Shown here: positions 54,701 through 62,639 of the stretch, one piece after another
How positions within the stretch are numbered: the first letter of the stretch is position 1
How the letters are laid out: each line of letters begins with the position of its first letter
Source of the DNA: Verrucosispora sp. WMMD573
GTDB lineage: Bacteria > Actinomycetota > Actinomycetes > Mycobacteriales > Micromonosporaceae
Reading direction: 5' to 3'
Length of the DNA stretch: 64,000 nucleotides
NCBI RefSeq assembly: GCF_027497175.1
Contig: NZ_CP114901.1
Location: 3,410,001 to 3,474,000, forward strand
Notes under the pieces: model-generated
The model's input: the letters and a program-made list of their open reading frames with translations, nothing else
What the model was told of the DNA's origin: nothing
The model's database searches: none
Translations under genes and position numbers: made by a program

Positions 54701-54841
54701 CGTGCCGACATACACCTCCATGCCGTCTCGGCCGTCGCGGCCGCCCGGATCGGACGGTGGCCGTGCGCTCGCCGGTGCGGTCAGCACCAGCGCACCGACC
54801 AGAGTGAACACGCCGGCGATCGCCAGCCGTGTGCGCCTCAT
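51725..54841 (-). CDS. Large secreted zinc carboxypeptidase (peptidase M14) with C-terminal beta domains
   Basis: 1038 residues. Signal peptide 1-27 (ending APASA); a ~90-residue propeptide-like segment; the M14 domain (about 125-440) with zinc ligands H186 and E189 in GAQHAREWITPE and H319 in FFVNYHSAAQ, and catalytic E389 in GTLGFTPEMS. It continues for about 600 residues, including a segment on stored time-of-interest-like folds (VLVLAVEDVTGVSP, DAVVWETGDDIILREPG) and a carbohydrate/MAM-like beta region (LFVDDTRVVVDGATVAETSF). It would trim C-terminal residues from extracellular proteins or peptides. ATG 54841. Confidence 0.9.
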   Translation of the reverse strand: MRRTRLAIAGVFTLVGALVLTAPASARPPSDPGGRDGRDGMEVYVGTVDPAQLHQLREAGVDVGHGSTPDRSGKTEIETVLSRGQADRLARKGVDLEVKKVRGKDASQVLREQTVAGWRAFRSYSEPGGIRDEITATAARYPTLTKVQSIGRSAQGKPILAIKVTRNAKKIKDGKRPAVLYGGAQHAREWITPEMTRRLMHHVLTSYGSDREITRLVDTTELWFIPVLNPDGYDHTFTPGNRLWRKNLRDNNGDGQITGADGVDLNRNFSYKWGYDNEGSSPDPASDTYRGPSPNSEPETKALDALFKRLKFEFFVNYHSAAQLLLYGVGWQVATPTPDDVIYEAMAGDDAHPAVPGYDPDISAELYTTNGDTDSHATVRYGTLGFTPEMSTCQAAAESDPDDQWLPEDCVSVFTFPDDEELIAAEVAKNLPFALSVAKSAHHPDDPVSVVGRSTPDFVVDAFDVSYGRTQQVAAITRRSLKNVKLNWSINGGRAKSTRVREWRGGERYGDTHNDYYAELRGKVTGARPGDHVRVWFTATRPGRGKISSERFTYRVHDDIGGDVLVLAVEDVTGVSPAQDTTTAKYADEIAASLKAAGRSSDVYDFDAMGRAAPHHLGVLSHYDAVVWETGDDIILREPGQVPGTVAKAAVDIELSVRDYLNEGGKLLVSGKYALYAQAANGSYGYLPDAPPECTNANDPNCLPLLNDFQQYWLGAYNYVSDGGTSPDGQPYPVRGDDGAFAGFAGALNADGSAGNQDHTASFLTTSSFLPPAQFPQFTSSAPVGWGRPGGAPFDPRTGEWYLFSGQSDESYKRLTRTVDLTGASSAELSFHTSFDIETNWDFMFVEARAVGTDNWTTLPDAGGLTTQETGDSCASGWVAQLHPFLAHYQAADCSPTGSTGQWHAATGTSNGWKEFVADLSGYAGGQVEVSISYASDWATQGLGLFVDDTRVVVDGATVAETSFETDLGGWTVAGPPEGSAPAAANDWSRSQQAFEEGAAVVTKDTVYLGFGLEGLAPAARDELVARSLTQLTGRPRR

Positions 54842-55056
54842 CCTGCCCCCTTCGTCAGAGCCTCAGGTGAGCCTTGTCGTTGCCCGTGATCCATGTCAAT
54901 CCGTGCATCGGCCTCGGATACCCATGGAAACGAAATGTGCTGGAGTGGGAATCCATGAAGACGTTTCGCTATGGGTGAATTGGCCGCTAGTGATGATGTG
55001 CGGTGTTAGCTTGATTTGTCGTTTCCGACGCTGATTCGGTCCAGGGGAGGGTTCCG
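54842..55056. promoter_or_regulatory. Divergent promoter region with imperfect inverted repeat
   Basis: 215 bp, locally AT-rich, with no ORF. ACCCATGGAAACG (54920-54932) and CGTTTCGCTATGGGT (54962-54976) form an imperfect inverted repeat 29 nt apart, a possible operator between the M14 peptidase and the second exopolysaccharide module. GGGGAGGG near 55045 is the ribosome binding site for the GT4 gene. Confidence 0.45.
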
Positions 55057-56340
55057 ATGGGGAATGAGCCCGGCCAGGCTCTCGTCCGAGAGACGTCTGA
55101 TCCAGCACCCGCGGGGCGGCGGGCGGCAGGGACGAGGCGGATCGCCCTGGTGACGCACGGTCTCCACCGCAACGGTGGAGTGGGAACGGTGGTCAACTGG
55201 CTGTACGAAGGGCTCACCGCGACCGGACGCTACACGGTGGACGTCCACGACCTGGCGACGTCCGCACGCGACACGTCGAGCCGACGGATCCTCGCTCCGA
55301 GGTCGTGGTCGCGCGCGAGCCTGCTCACCCGCTCCGGTGCCACCCCTCACGAACGGTACTGGGGCGCGAACGCCGTCGAGCTGGAGTTCATGCGTTACCG
55401 GCCGCGGAGCGAGTTGGCCGCAGCCCTGTCGGAATACGACTGCATCCAGGTCGTCTGCGGAACGCCCGCCTGGGCGGCGCCGGTGCTCGGTGCCGGCCCA
55501 CCTGTGGTGGTGCAGATGGCGACGCTCGCTCGATGGGAACGGGGATCCCATCCACGCGCGCAGGGGTGGGGGTCTGCTGCCTGGCGGGCCGGGATGACGC
55601 GGCTCACCTCGCGGATCGAGCGATCCGTGCTGCGCTCGGCGGACGCGATCCTGGTGGAGAACCAGGCCATCTTCGACTGGCTCAAGACGCACGACCAGTC
55701 GCACGTCGTACTCGCGCCGCCCGGCATCGACACCTACCGCTTCACCCCGCCGTCCGGCGGCTGGCGTGCCGATGGCTACCTGCTTTCGGTCTGCCGCCTG
55801 GGAGACCCCCGGAAGGGGCTGGACCGGATGGTCCACGCCTACGCCGAGGCCCTGCGGACTCGCCCGGGCCTGCCGCAGCTCATCATGGCCGGCAAGGGCC
55901 GGCCGGAGCCGTCCGTGACTGCTCTGATCGGGCGACTCGGGCTTGACGGGCGGGTGGTGATACGTCCCGACGTGCCGGCCGAGCAACTGGTGGAGCTGTA
56001 TCAAGGCGCCTCCGTCTTTCTACAGACCTCGTACGAGGAAGGGCTGGGCCTTTCCGCCGTGGAGGCGATGGCATGCGGACTTCCGGTCGTGCTCACCGCC
56101 ACCCACGGCGCGCGGGAGTGCGTGGCCGACGGGCGAACCGGCTGGCTGGTCCCGTTGGAACCGGCGGGCGAGGTCGGCCGGTCGGTCGCGGCGCGTCTCC
56201 TCGACGTCCTCGACGGCTGCGGTGAGAGCATGGCGGTGGCGGCCAGGATTCGTTGTGAGCAACTCTTCTCGCGGCAGGTGGCGCTGCGGCGCTTCACCGA
56301 CACATACGACCGGCTGATGTCCCGGGCGGGTGATCGGTGA
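55057..56340 (+). CDS. GT4 family glycosyltransferase (module 2)
   Basis: 427 residues. It starts RRIALVTHGLHRNGGVGTVVNWL (acceptor-side glycine loop) and later has YLLSVCRLGDPRKGLDRMV, VVIRPDVPAEQLVELY and the donor loop LQTSYEEGLGLSAVEAMACGLPVV with the E-x7-E pattern of GT4 enzymes. First gene of a rightward four-gene operon; GGGGAGGG precedes the ATG. It adds a sugar to the module 2 repeat unit, with donor unknown. Confidence 0.87.
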   Translation: MGNEPGQALVRETSDPAPAGRRAAGTRRIALVTHGLHRNGGVGTVVNWLYEGLTATGRYTVDVHDLATSARDTSSRRILAPRSWSRASLLTRSGATPHERYWGANAVELEFMRYRPRSELAAALSEYDCIQVVCGTPAWAAPVLGAGPPVVVQMATLARWERGSHPRAQGWGSAAWRAGMTRLTSRIERSVLRSADAILVENQAIFDWLKTHDQSHVVLAPPGIDTYRFTPPSGGWRADGYLLSVCRLGDPRKGLDRMVHAYAEALRTRPGLPQLIMAGKGRPEPSVTALIGRLGLDGRVVIRPDVPAEQLVELYQGASVFLQTSYEEGLGLSAVEAMACGLPVVLTATHGARECVADGRTGWLVPLEPAGEVGRSVAARLLDVLDGCGESMAVAARIRCEQLFSRQVALRRFTDTYDRLMSRAGDR

Positions 56341-57632
56341 CGTCGGTGACCGCGGTCAGCGACCTCGACCGCCGCAGCACCACACCCGCTCATTCAGTCG
56401 TCGGCCCCCGGCGGGGAAGACGACGACAGATTCCCCGACTGACCTGGATTCTGCAGCTCTTTCCGGTGAGCATGGTGGTGCTGGCCCCGTACGCCGTACT
56501 GGTCATCCCGATGGCTGTGGTGCACGACAATCCGCAGATCGGCTTCATCGCCACGCTGCTGGCACTGGCGCTGGCCGGCACGGTGGCGGTGGAGTTGGCG
56601 TCGCTCGGGGGAGCCGGCCGGCGCGGTGAGTGGCAGCGCGGCATGGCCCGCTCCAACGCCGGCTATCCGCAACTCTTCAGGGTCGCCCGCCTGGTCGCGA
56701 TGGTCAGCATCGTCGCGGACCTTGTCGGCGCCTCGTTCGGCCATGGAACAATCTTCACGCAGGTCTCGGGCGAGATCGCCGCGTCTCCTGCGGCGACCGT
56801 GAGCGCTCTCTTCTCGGGCTGGCGCTACCTCGCGTTCGCCCTGCTGCTGTCCAGCCTGCTCGGCGGTCGGGCCAGCCGGGTTGCCTGTCTGGGCTGGACG
56901 GGCGGCCTCGTCGGCACTCAGACGGTGCTGGTCATCATGACCGCACGGACCGCACCGATGATTGGCTACCTGTCCTTTGTCGTCGCGGTGGCGGCTATCT
57001 GCGGCGTACTCCGAACCCGTTTCGTGGTCGTCCTCATCCTGGCCCTGTTCCTCGCCTGGCCCACGATCTTCGCACTGCGCAACGAGGTCAGAGTCGAGGG
57101 TGGCGTGGCGGTCAATGAGGCGGTGAGTTCCGCCGACCGCCTCCGCTTCGACCTGCAGGTGACTCGCGCGAGCGGGTACGACGTGCCGGCCGACATCGAC
57201 AAGCCAGACCTGTCGCAGATCGTCCGGTACGGCGTCGTGCCCAGGATCCTTGACCCGGGCCGGCCAACCCTGTCGACCGGCGTGCGGATCAATGAGTACC
57301 TCGGCGGCAGTTCCACGTCGGCCTACACCTTTCTCGGCCTCGGCACGATGTACTTCCTGGAGGGGCCTTGGGGAATCGTCCTGTTCTACGCCGCGTGGGC
57401 GCTCATCGGTGTCCTCCTGCTCCGGGCTGGTGGTGCACCCGGCCCGGTGCGGCTCGCCCTCTTCTGCTTCGCCACGGCTAGTCCGCTGATGTGGTTGAAG
57501 GTGTATCCGGAGAGCCTCATCGGGTTCATCCAGTTCTCTGTGGCCGCGCTGCCGGTTCTGCTGCTTCTGCACCTCACCCGGCAGCGGGGAGGGCCGCGGG
57601 CAGAGCGCCCTGCTCCTCGGCCCAGGACGTGA
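56337..57632 (+). CDS. Wzy-like polysaccharide polymerase (module 2)
   Basis: 431 residues with about ten membrane segments, a basic N-terminus and a large outer loop (about 250-335) containing RASGYDVPADIDKPDLSQIV and STGVRINEYLGGSSTSAYTF, followed by LGTMYFLEGPWGIVLFY. Topology and the position between a GT4 and a flippase suggest the repeat-unit polymerase. It shows no obvious similarity to the module 1 polymerase, as is usual for Wzy. GTG start overlaps the GT4 stop (GTGA), and its own stop overlaps the flippase start. Confidence 0.67.
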   Translation: MTSVTAVSDLDRRSTTPAHSVVGPRRGRRRQIPRLTWILQLFPVSMVVLAPYAVLVIPMAVVHDNPQIGFIATLLALALAGTVAVELASLGGAGRRGEWQRGMARSNAGYPQLFRVARLVAMVSIVADLVGASFGHGTIFTQVSGEIAASPAATVSALFSGWRYLAFALLLSSLLGGRASRVACLGWTGGLVGTQTVLVIMTARTAPMIGYLSFVVAVAAICGVLRTRFVVVLILALFLAWPTIFALRNEVRVEGGVAVNEAVSSADRLRFDLQVTRASGYDVPADIDKPDLSQIVRYGVVPRILDPGRPTLSTGVRINEYLGGSSTSAYTFLGLGTMYFLEGPWGIVLFYAAWALIGVLLLRAGGAPGPVRLALFCFATASPLMWLKVYPESLIGFIQFSVAALPVLLLLHLTRQRGGPRAERPAPRPRT

Positions 57633-58912
57633 CGGCGCTGGTAAGGCGGACGCCCTTGCGCAGCGTGTTGCCCAGCCTGGGGCGCCGCGGCGGCTTCGGC
57701 CGGCGGGCGGTAGTGGCCCTGTCGGTGAACGGGCTGTCCAGCATGGGCAACCTGATGGTCTCGGTCACCATCGCCCGCGGCGAGTCCCTGGCGAGGCTGG
57801 GCCAGTTCGCCCTGGCTTTCTCGATCTATGTGCTGGCCGTCGGTCTGGTACGTACGGCGATCACGGAGACGGTCCTTGCCGGGCGGGTGGAATCGGCAGC
57901 ACGGACGGCTGTCGACGGCGCACGCCGGGCGTGCGTCGTAGCGGTCGGGATCGGTGCGCTGGCGGCAGTGGTCGGCATGCTGCTCGGATCCCCCTACCTC
58001 GCGATCATCGGCCTGGCCCTACCTGGCCTGGTGATCTACGACTACGTCAAGGCGATCAGCCTCGGTGTCGGCGTGACCAAGGTTGCCTTGGCGCAGGAGG
58101 CCCTCTGGACCGGTTGCGTCGCGGCGGCCGTGGTCACCGCCCTGTGGGCACCGGTCGCGCCCGTCCTGGTGTTCGCCAGCTGGGCGGGGGCCGGGGCGAG
58201 CATCGGCTTGGCGGCTGCTCTGCGGCAGCGGTACGACGTCCTGCCCGGGTGGGGACTCGACCGTCACCAGACTCACGTCGCAGCCACCTTCGGAGCGCAG
58301 TTCCTGGTTACCAACGGTGCCGCCCAACTCGCTCTCACCGGGCTCGCGTCGGCGGCCGGCATGGCCGTCGTCGGTGCCGTCGGTGCGGCCCGGACGGTCT
58401 TCGGACCGGTAGCGCTCCTGGTCACCACGCTTTCCTCACTGATCGTCCCGTATCTGGCAAGAAGACGGCCGACCACGACGCGAGCCCGGATCCGTACCGC
58501 CGGTCCCGTGGCCGTATTGATCTTTGGACTCGCCCTGCCGCTGGTGCTCGCGGTGTGTCTGCTGCCGGACGGGCTCGGCCGGGCCGTGCTCGGTGAGAAC
58601 TGGAGCGCGGCTCGGCCGCTGCTGCCGCTACTGGCCGTGGAGGCATTGCTGGCGCCGGTGGCACTTGTCGCGTTCGCGGGGCACCGCGTGCAGGCTGCCA
58701 GCACGAGGGCACTTCTGATCGGTGGGGTCCTCGGACCGGTCCGAATCGCGGTGATCGTCGTGGGTGGCGTCCTGTTCGGGGCCAGCGGAGCCGCTGGGGC
58801 GCTGGCCGTGCTCGCCGTCCTGAGCGCCGGTTCCTGGTGGCTCAGCTATTTGTCGCTCGACAGAGGAGGAACCCGAGTTGCGCTCGACCGTCGGACTGGT
58901 CTGTCTAGGTGA
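57629..58912 (+). CDS. Wzx-like polysaccharide flippase (module 2)
   Basis: 427 residues with about twelve helices. It contains VVALSVNGLSSMGNLMVSVTIARG and RLGQFALAFSIYVLAVGLVRT, the usual Wzx/MATE opening, and GPVALLVTTLSSLIVPYLARR. It would translocate the lipid-linked repeat. GTG 57629 overlaps the polymerase stop by 4 nt; the open frame upstream is a shadow. The 3' end overlaps the pyruvyltransferase by 35 nt. Confidence 0.82.
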   Translation: MTALVRRTPLRSVLPSLGRRGGFGRRAVVALSVNGLSSMGNLMVSVTIARGESLARLGQFALAFSIYVLAVGLVRTAITETVLAGRVESAARTAVDGARRACVVAVGIGALAAVVGMLLGSPYLAIIGLALPGLVIYDYVKAISLGVGVTKVALAQEALWTGCVAAAVVTALWAPVAPVLVFASWAGAGASIGLAAALRQRYDVLPGWGLDRHQTHVAATFGAQFLVTNGAAQLALTGLASAAGMAVVGAVGAARTVFGPVALLVTTLSSLIVPYLARRRPTTTRARIRTAGPVAVLIFGLALPLVLAVCLLPDGLGRAVLGENWSAARPLLPLLAVEALLAPVALVAFAGHRVQAASTRALLIGGVLGPVRIAVIVVGGVLFGASGAAGALAVLAVLSAGSWWLSYLSLDRGGTRVALDRRTGLSR

Positions 58913-60044
58913 GGCAGGCAATTTCGGAGACGACCTGATCCTCATCGCTGGGGTGAGCGCGATAGCGTCCGCCCAGGATGACGTGAAGGTTCGGTATTTG
59001 AGCTTCGGCAAGCCCGTCGACTGGTCCACGATCTCGACTCGTCTGCGGATCCCGCTGGATCCCACCCCAATCCGGCCGGGACGCGACCTGCCGGGGTCGC
59101 GCCGAAACGAGATGAGCTTCCAGGGTTGTGGAGCCGTTCTCTTCGGCGGTGGCGGCTTGTTGCAGACCAGTCACCATCCACACACCCCGTACCAGTGGTT
59201 GAGCTTCCTGCCACGACATCTGCCAGCCGCACCGGTGCTTGCTGCCGGACTGGGGCTGGGACCGTTGAGTGCGGACTGGCGACGCCGCCTACGCGAACGC
59301 GGCCTCCCGTTCGACGAGTGCTATCTGCGGGACGCCGACTCGGTGGCGTTTGCCGAACAGCAACTGGGTTGGCGCGTCAAGCGGTGTCGCGATTTTGTCG
59401 ATCCAGCCTTCCTGGCTCATCTCGGCGTACGCGCCAGATCGGGGCGACCGGGCCGGCCGAGGTCGCTGGGCGTGGCGTTGCGCCGCTGGCCCGGACTCGG
59501 GGTTACCGATACCGCTCGCCACATCGGCCGGGTTGCGGAGGCCCACGGTGTCGACACCGTGTGCCTCTTCGTGCTGGAAGCCGGTGCCGGCGGACCTGAC
59601 GTCACCTTCACCGAAGAGGTGTGCCGCCAGCTCGGGCCCAGGGACGCCACGGTGCTGCCGTACGTCGGTGTGGATCTACTCGATTTCGCGGACGCGATGG
59701 CTGAGTGCTCCGTTGCGATCTCGATGAAGCTGCATTCGAGCGCCCTCTGGGCGGCCATGGACGTGCCGATCTATCCAATCTCCTATGCGCCGAAGACTGC
59801 GTCCTTCTTCGGGCAGCCATTCGACGGGCTGAAAATCTACGACCAGATCCTTGAGCCGGCGGTCGACGAGGATTGGGTTCCTCGGGCAGCCGAGGTGGTG
59901 TCCGGGTGGCTGCGGCGGGCCCTCTCCGGACAGGTACCGGTGACCCGGGCGGTACTGACTGACGGAGACAAGCTGCGACTCCAGACCTCGCGCACCGTCG
60001 TGAACGTCTACCGCAAGCTTGGTCGCTCGCTGAGCGCCAGGTGA
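58878..60044 (+). CDS. Polysaccharide pyruvyl transferase family protein
   Basis: 388 residues, CsaB/WcaK family. It has STVGLVCLGEAGNFGDDLILIAG at the N-terminus, AVLFGGGGLLQTSHHPH, AAGLGLGPLSADWRRRL, and MAECSVAISMKLHSSALWAAM with the conserved histidine region late. It adds a pyruvate ketal to a sugar, giving the polymer acidic groups. The start is TTG 58878: GAGGAGG lies 8 nt upstream and no ATG or GTG precedes the conserved start. This places the start 35 nt inside the flippase gene. A plain nucleotide-sugar substrate is also possible. Confidence 0.85.
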   Translation: MRSTVGLVCLGEAGNFGDDLILIAGVSAIASAQDDVKVRYLSFGKPVDWSTISTRLRIPLDPTPIRPGRDLPGSRRNEMSFQGCGAVLFGGGGLLQTSHHPHTPYQWLSFLPRHLPAAPVLAAGLGLGPLSADWRRRLRERGLPFDECYLRDADSVAFAEQQLGWRVKRCRDFVDPAFLAHLGVRARSGRPGRPRSLGVALRRWPGLGVTDTARHIGRVAEAHGVDTVCLFVLEAGAGGPDVTFTEEVCRQLGPRDATVLPYVGVDLLDFADAMAECSVAISMKLHSSALWAAMDVPIYPISYAPKTASFFGQPFDGLKIYDQILEPAVDEDWVPRAAEVVSGWLRRALSGQVPVTRAVLTDGDKLRLQTSRTVVNVYRKLGRSLSAR

Positions 60045-60096
60045 GCGCAGAGCGTTGATTCCGCAGGCAGCCCTGCGCCCGTCGCACTCCGACCGA

Positions 60097-61338
60097 TCAG
60101 CCGCCGCCGGCCAGCCTGATCTGGTCCAGCAGGTTCGCTCCGGTGTCTCCCGCCCGCCAGCCGCGGTAGGCATCTCCGGCGGCCCGACGTTTGTGCAGCC
60201 ACTGCTCAGGAGTGGCGGTGGCGAGCACGTCAAGGTGACGGGCGAGAGTTTGTACATCGAGATCGTTCAGGAGTTCGCCGCCGCCGGCCTGAATCACCGG
60301 GGTCCACGGTGTCCGATCCGCACAGATGACTGGGCAGGAAGCCGAGAGGCTTTCCGCGATGATGTGGCCGAAGTTTTCGCCCTTGGTGGGGAAGACGAAT
60401 GCGTCGTAGCCGGCGAGAGCGGTGCGGACCTGGTCAGGGGCAAGCACCCCCCGGTAGCTGACGGTGACTGAGCGCGGCAGCCGCCGGATCAGGTCCTGAC
60501 AGACCGCCCAGTAGGCGCGGTCCTCAATCGGCCCGTAGATGTCGAGGACGATTCGGCCCGTCACCTGCTCCAGAGCGGCCAGCGCGATGTCGAGACCCTT
60601 GATCGGGTGGATTCGGCTGATGAAGACCAGCCTCAGCGGGCCATCATTCAGCGTCGGCGGCAGCGGCTCCGGGGGCAGGGCGACCTTGGTTCGGCTGACG
60701 TGGACGTGCGCCTCCCTAAAAATCCGTCGGACGGCTTCGGCCTCGGCCTCGCACGTCGCGTGCCACAGCACGTCACGTCGGCGAAGGAAGGGACGCCACA
60801 ACGGCAGAAAGAGGCTCTTCTTGGTCGACTTGCAGTCCAGCGCGCTCGCGGCCAGTTCGCCGCGCGGTGCGACGAGGATTCTTCGAGCCCGGATCAACCC
60901 CGTACGTACGCCAAGGACCGAGAGAAGCGACGAGGGCGCCCAGAAACTGTTCACGTAAAGGAGGTCGAACCTGCGGCGGGTCAGTGTCTTGACAAGCAAC
61001 CACCAGTGCCGGAGACGACGCGAGTCGACGTAGCAGACCTGAGCGTTGCGACGGCGGACGATGCGACCCGAAAGTCCCGGATACGGTTCGGCCGAGCCGA
61101 GGTCGCGGTCACGGGTCACCACGAGTACGTCGACGGCGTCGGAGGAGGAGTCGATCATGTTCGCGATCGACCGTATCGGCCCACCGGCCCGGAATCCTGG
61201 TTCGAAGTACTCGCAGACAAGAAGCACCCGGAAGGGCAGCGTCGAGCTTGATGACCTGGAAATCTCCGGTTCGTTCTGCGGCGCCAGCCTGTCTTGCGCC
61301 GCGATATCGGGAAGGTGGCGACGATGAGTGTCGTTCAC
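60097..61338 (-). CDS. GT4 family glycosyltransferase (module 2)
   Basis: 413 residues. VLLVCEYFEPGFRAGGPIRSIANMI at the start, RILVAPRGELAASALDCKSTKK, LRLVFISRIHPIKGLDIALAALE and the donor loop FVFPTKGENFGHIIAESLSASCPVI. The GGP and APRGE blocks are typical of GT4 enzymes that extend lipid-linked exopolysaccharide. GTG 61338 overlaps the upstream GT4 stop (GTGA). Last gene of a three-gene leftward operon that meets the rightward operon tail-to-tail with a 52-bp gap. Confidence 0.87.
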   Translation of the reverse strand: MNDTHRRHLPDIAAQDRLAPQNEPEISRSSSSTLPFRVLLVCEYFEPGFRAGGPIRSIANMIDSSSDAVDVLVVTRDRDLGSAEPYPGLSGRIVRRRNAQVCYVDSRRLRHWWLLVKTLTRRRFDLLYVNSFWAPSSLLSVLGVRTGLIRARRILVAPRGELAASALDCKSTKKSLFLPLWRPFLRRRDVLWHATCEAEAEAVRRIFREAHVHVSRTKVALPPEPLPPTLNDGPLRLVFISRIHPIKGLDIALAALEQVTGRIVLDIYGPIEDRAYWAVCQDLIRRLPRSVTVSYRGVLAPDQVRTALAGYDAFVFPTKGENFGHIIAESLSASCPVICADRTPWTPVIQAGGGELLNDLDVQTLARHLDVLATATPEQWLHKRRAAGDAYRGWRAGDTGANLLDQIRLAGGG

Positions 61339-62639
61339 GCGGGTACCCTTCGGCGGTTGGGCCTGCGGCCGCCCTTCGCAGCCGCGGCAGCCAGCAGTTC
61401 GGCGAGGACCTGGGCGTTGGCCGCCTCGCTCATGAGAAGTCGGTAATGGTCGAGACCGGCTCGCCCCATCGCCCGTAGCTGAGCGCGGGGGGTGGCGTGG
61501 GCCAGCCGGATGGTCTGGGCCAACCCTTCCGGATCGCCCGGGGCAGTGGTGAATCCGGCGCCGGCCTCGTGTGTCGCTCGGGCTACCTCACCGGGCGCGC
61601 AGGACAGAACCGGCTGGCCGCAGGCGAGGATGGTCTGCACCTTGCTCGGCATGGTGATCTGGAACAGCGGCTCGTCGGCGAGGCAGACGAGCTGGATGTC
61701 GGCGGCGGCCATGACGGCGGCCATGCGCTCTGTCGCGACCGGGTCGACGAAGTGGACCGTGCGGAGGCCGAGTTCCGCAGCCGTCGTACGCAGGGCCGGC
61801 TTGCTGACCCCGTCCCCGACCAGCACCAGGTGTACGTCGGTGAGGTCCCGGAGTCGGGCCATGGCCGTGATCGCGACACCGAGATCCTGCGCCGGGCCGT
61901 GGTTCCCGCCGTACAGCACCACGAAGTCGTCGGGTGACAGGCCCAGACTGGTGCGCAGGTGCGGGTCGGGCTCGGTCGGCTGCATGAGCTTTTCGTCGGT
62001 CCAGTTGTAGACGACGGACACCTTTTCCGTGGGCACACCCCGCGCGACGAGGGTGTCCCGCAGCCCGGGGCAGGGGACCGTGACGTGCTCGGCCCAGCGA
62101 TAGGTGAGATCGGTGAATCGGCTCAACGCCGTCTCGGCGGCCCGGCGAGCCAGGCCGCGGGTGAGGAAACCAGTGGCGAAGACCGAGTCGGGCCAGAGGT
62201 CCATCACCATCAGCACGTACGGCAGTCCCCACCGAAGCCGGGCTGCCAGGGCCGCGGCAGCCGCCGTGGCCGGTGACGAGTAGACGAGCGCCACATCCGC
62301 AGTACGCAGCAGCGAGGAGCCAAGCAGCGTCGATGACGTCGCCCAGGTCAGGTAGTTGAGGGCGCGACCGGCGGCGGACCGGTCGTGGCTCGGATGCAAC
62401 GGGGTCCGCAGCACCCGGAGACCGGCTACCTCATCGACGACCGGTCGACGGTGTGAGTAGCCCGGATGAACGATGCCGGTCGGATAGTTGGGCACCCCCG
62501 TCAGCACGTCGACCTCAAAGCCCTGCCGCTGTAGGCAGCGAGTGAGACCCAGCGGAAGGTGCACCGGCTCCGGTGGGAAGAACTGGCTGACCAGCGCGAC
62601 CCGTGTGGAGACCGGGTCGACAGCGTCGGACCTGGTCAC
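61335..62639 (-). CDS. GT4 glycosyltransferase, WbuB-like (possible L-FucNAc transferase)
   Basis: 434 residues. RVALVSQFFPPEPVHLPLGL, DVLTGVPNYPTGIVHPGYSHRR and EHVTVPCPGLRDTLVARGVP match the WbuB group, whose Escherichia coli member is the proposed L-FucNAc transferase; VVLYGGNHGPAQDLGVAITAM and FQITMPSKVQTILACGQPVL complete the donor domain. It sits directly behind capE2 with a GTGA overlap, which fits L-FucNAc use. The start is GTG 62639; the longer frame reading back through capE2 is a shadow. Confidence 0.83.
   Translation of the reverse strand: MTRSDAVDPVSTRVALVSQFFPPEPVHLPLGLTRCLQRQGFEVDVLTGVPNYPTGIVHPGYSHRRPVVDEVAGLRVLRTPLHPSHDRSAAGRALNYLTWATSSTLLGSSLLRTADVALVYSSPATAAAAALAARLRWGLPYVLMVMDLWPDSVFATGFLTRGLARRAAETALSRFTDLTYRWAEHVTVPCPGLRDTLVARGVPTEKVSVVYNWTDEKLMQPTEPDPHLRTSLGLSPDDFVVLYGGNHGPAQDLGVAITAMARLRDLTDVHLVLVGDGVSKPALRTTAAELGLRTVHFVDPVATERMAAVMAAADIQLVCLADEPLFQITMPSKVQTILACGQPVLSCAPGEVARATHEAGAGFTTAPGDPEGLAQTIRLAHATPRAQLRAMGRAGLDHYRLLMSEAANAQVLAELLAAAAAKGGRRPNRRRVPA

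Noticed and set aside
51212..54889. 1225-codon plus-strand frame opposite the M14 peptidase
   Set aside because: Shadow frame of GC-rich DNA. The minus-strand protein has a signal peptide and all M14 catalytic residues.
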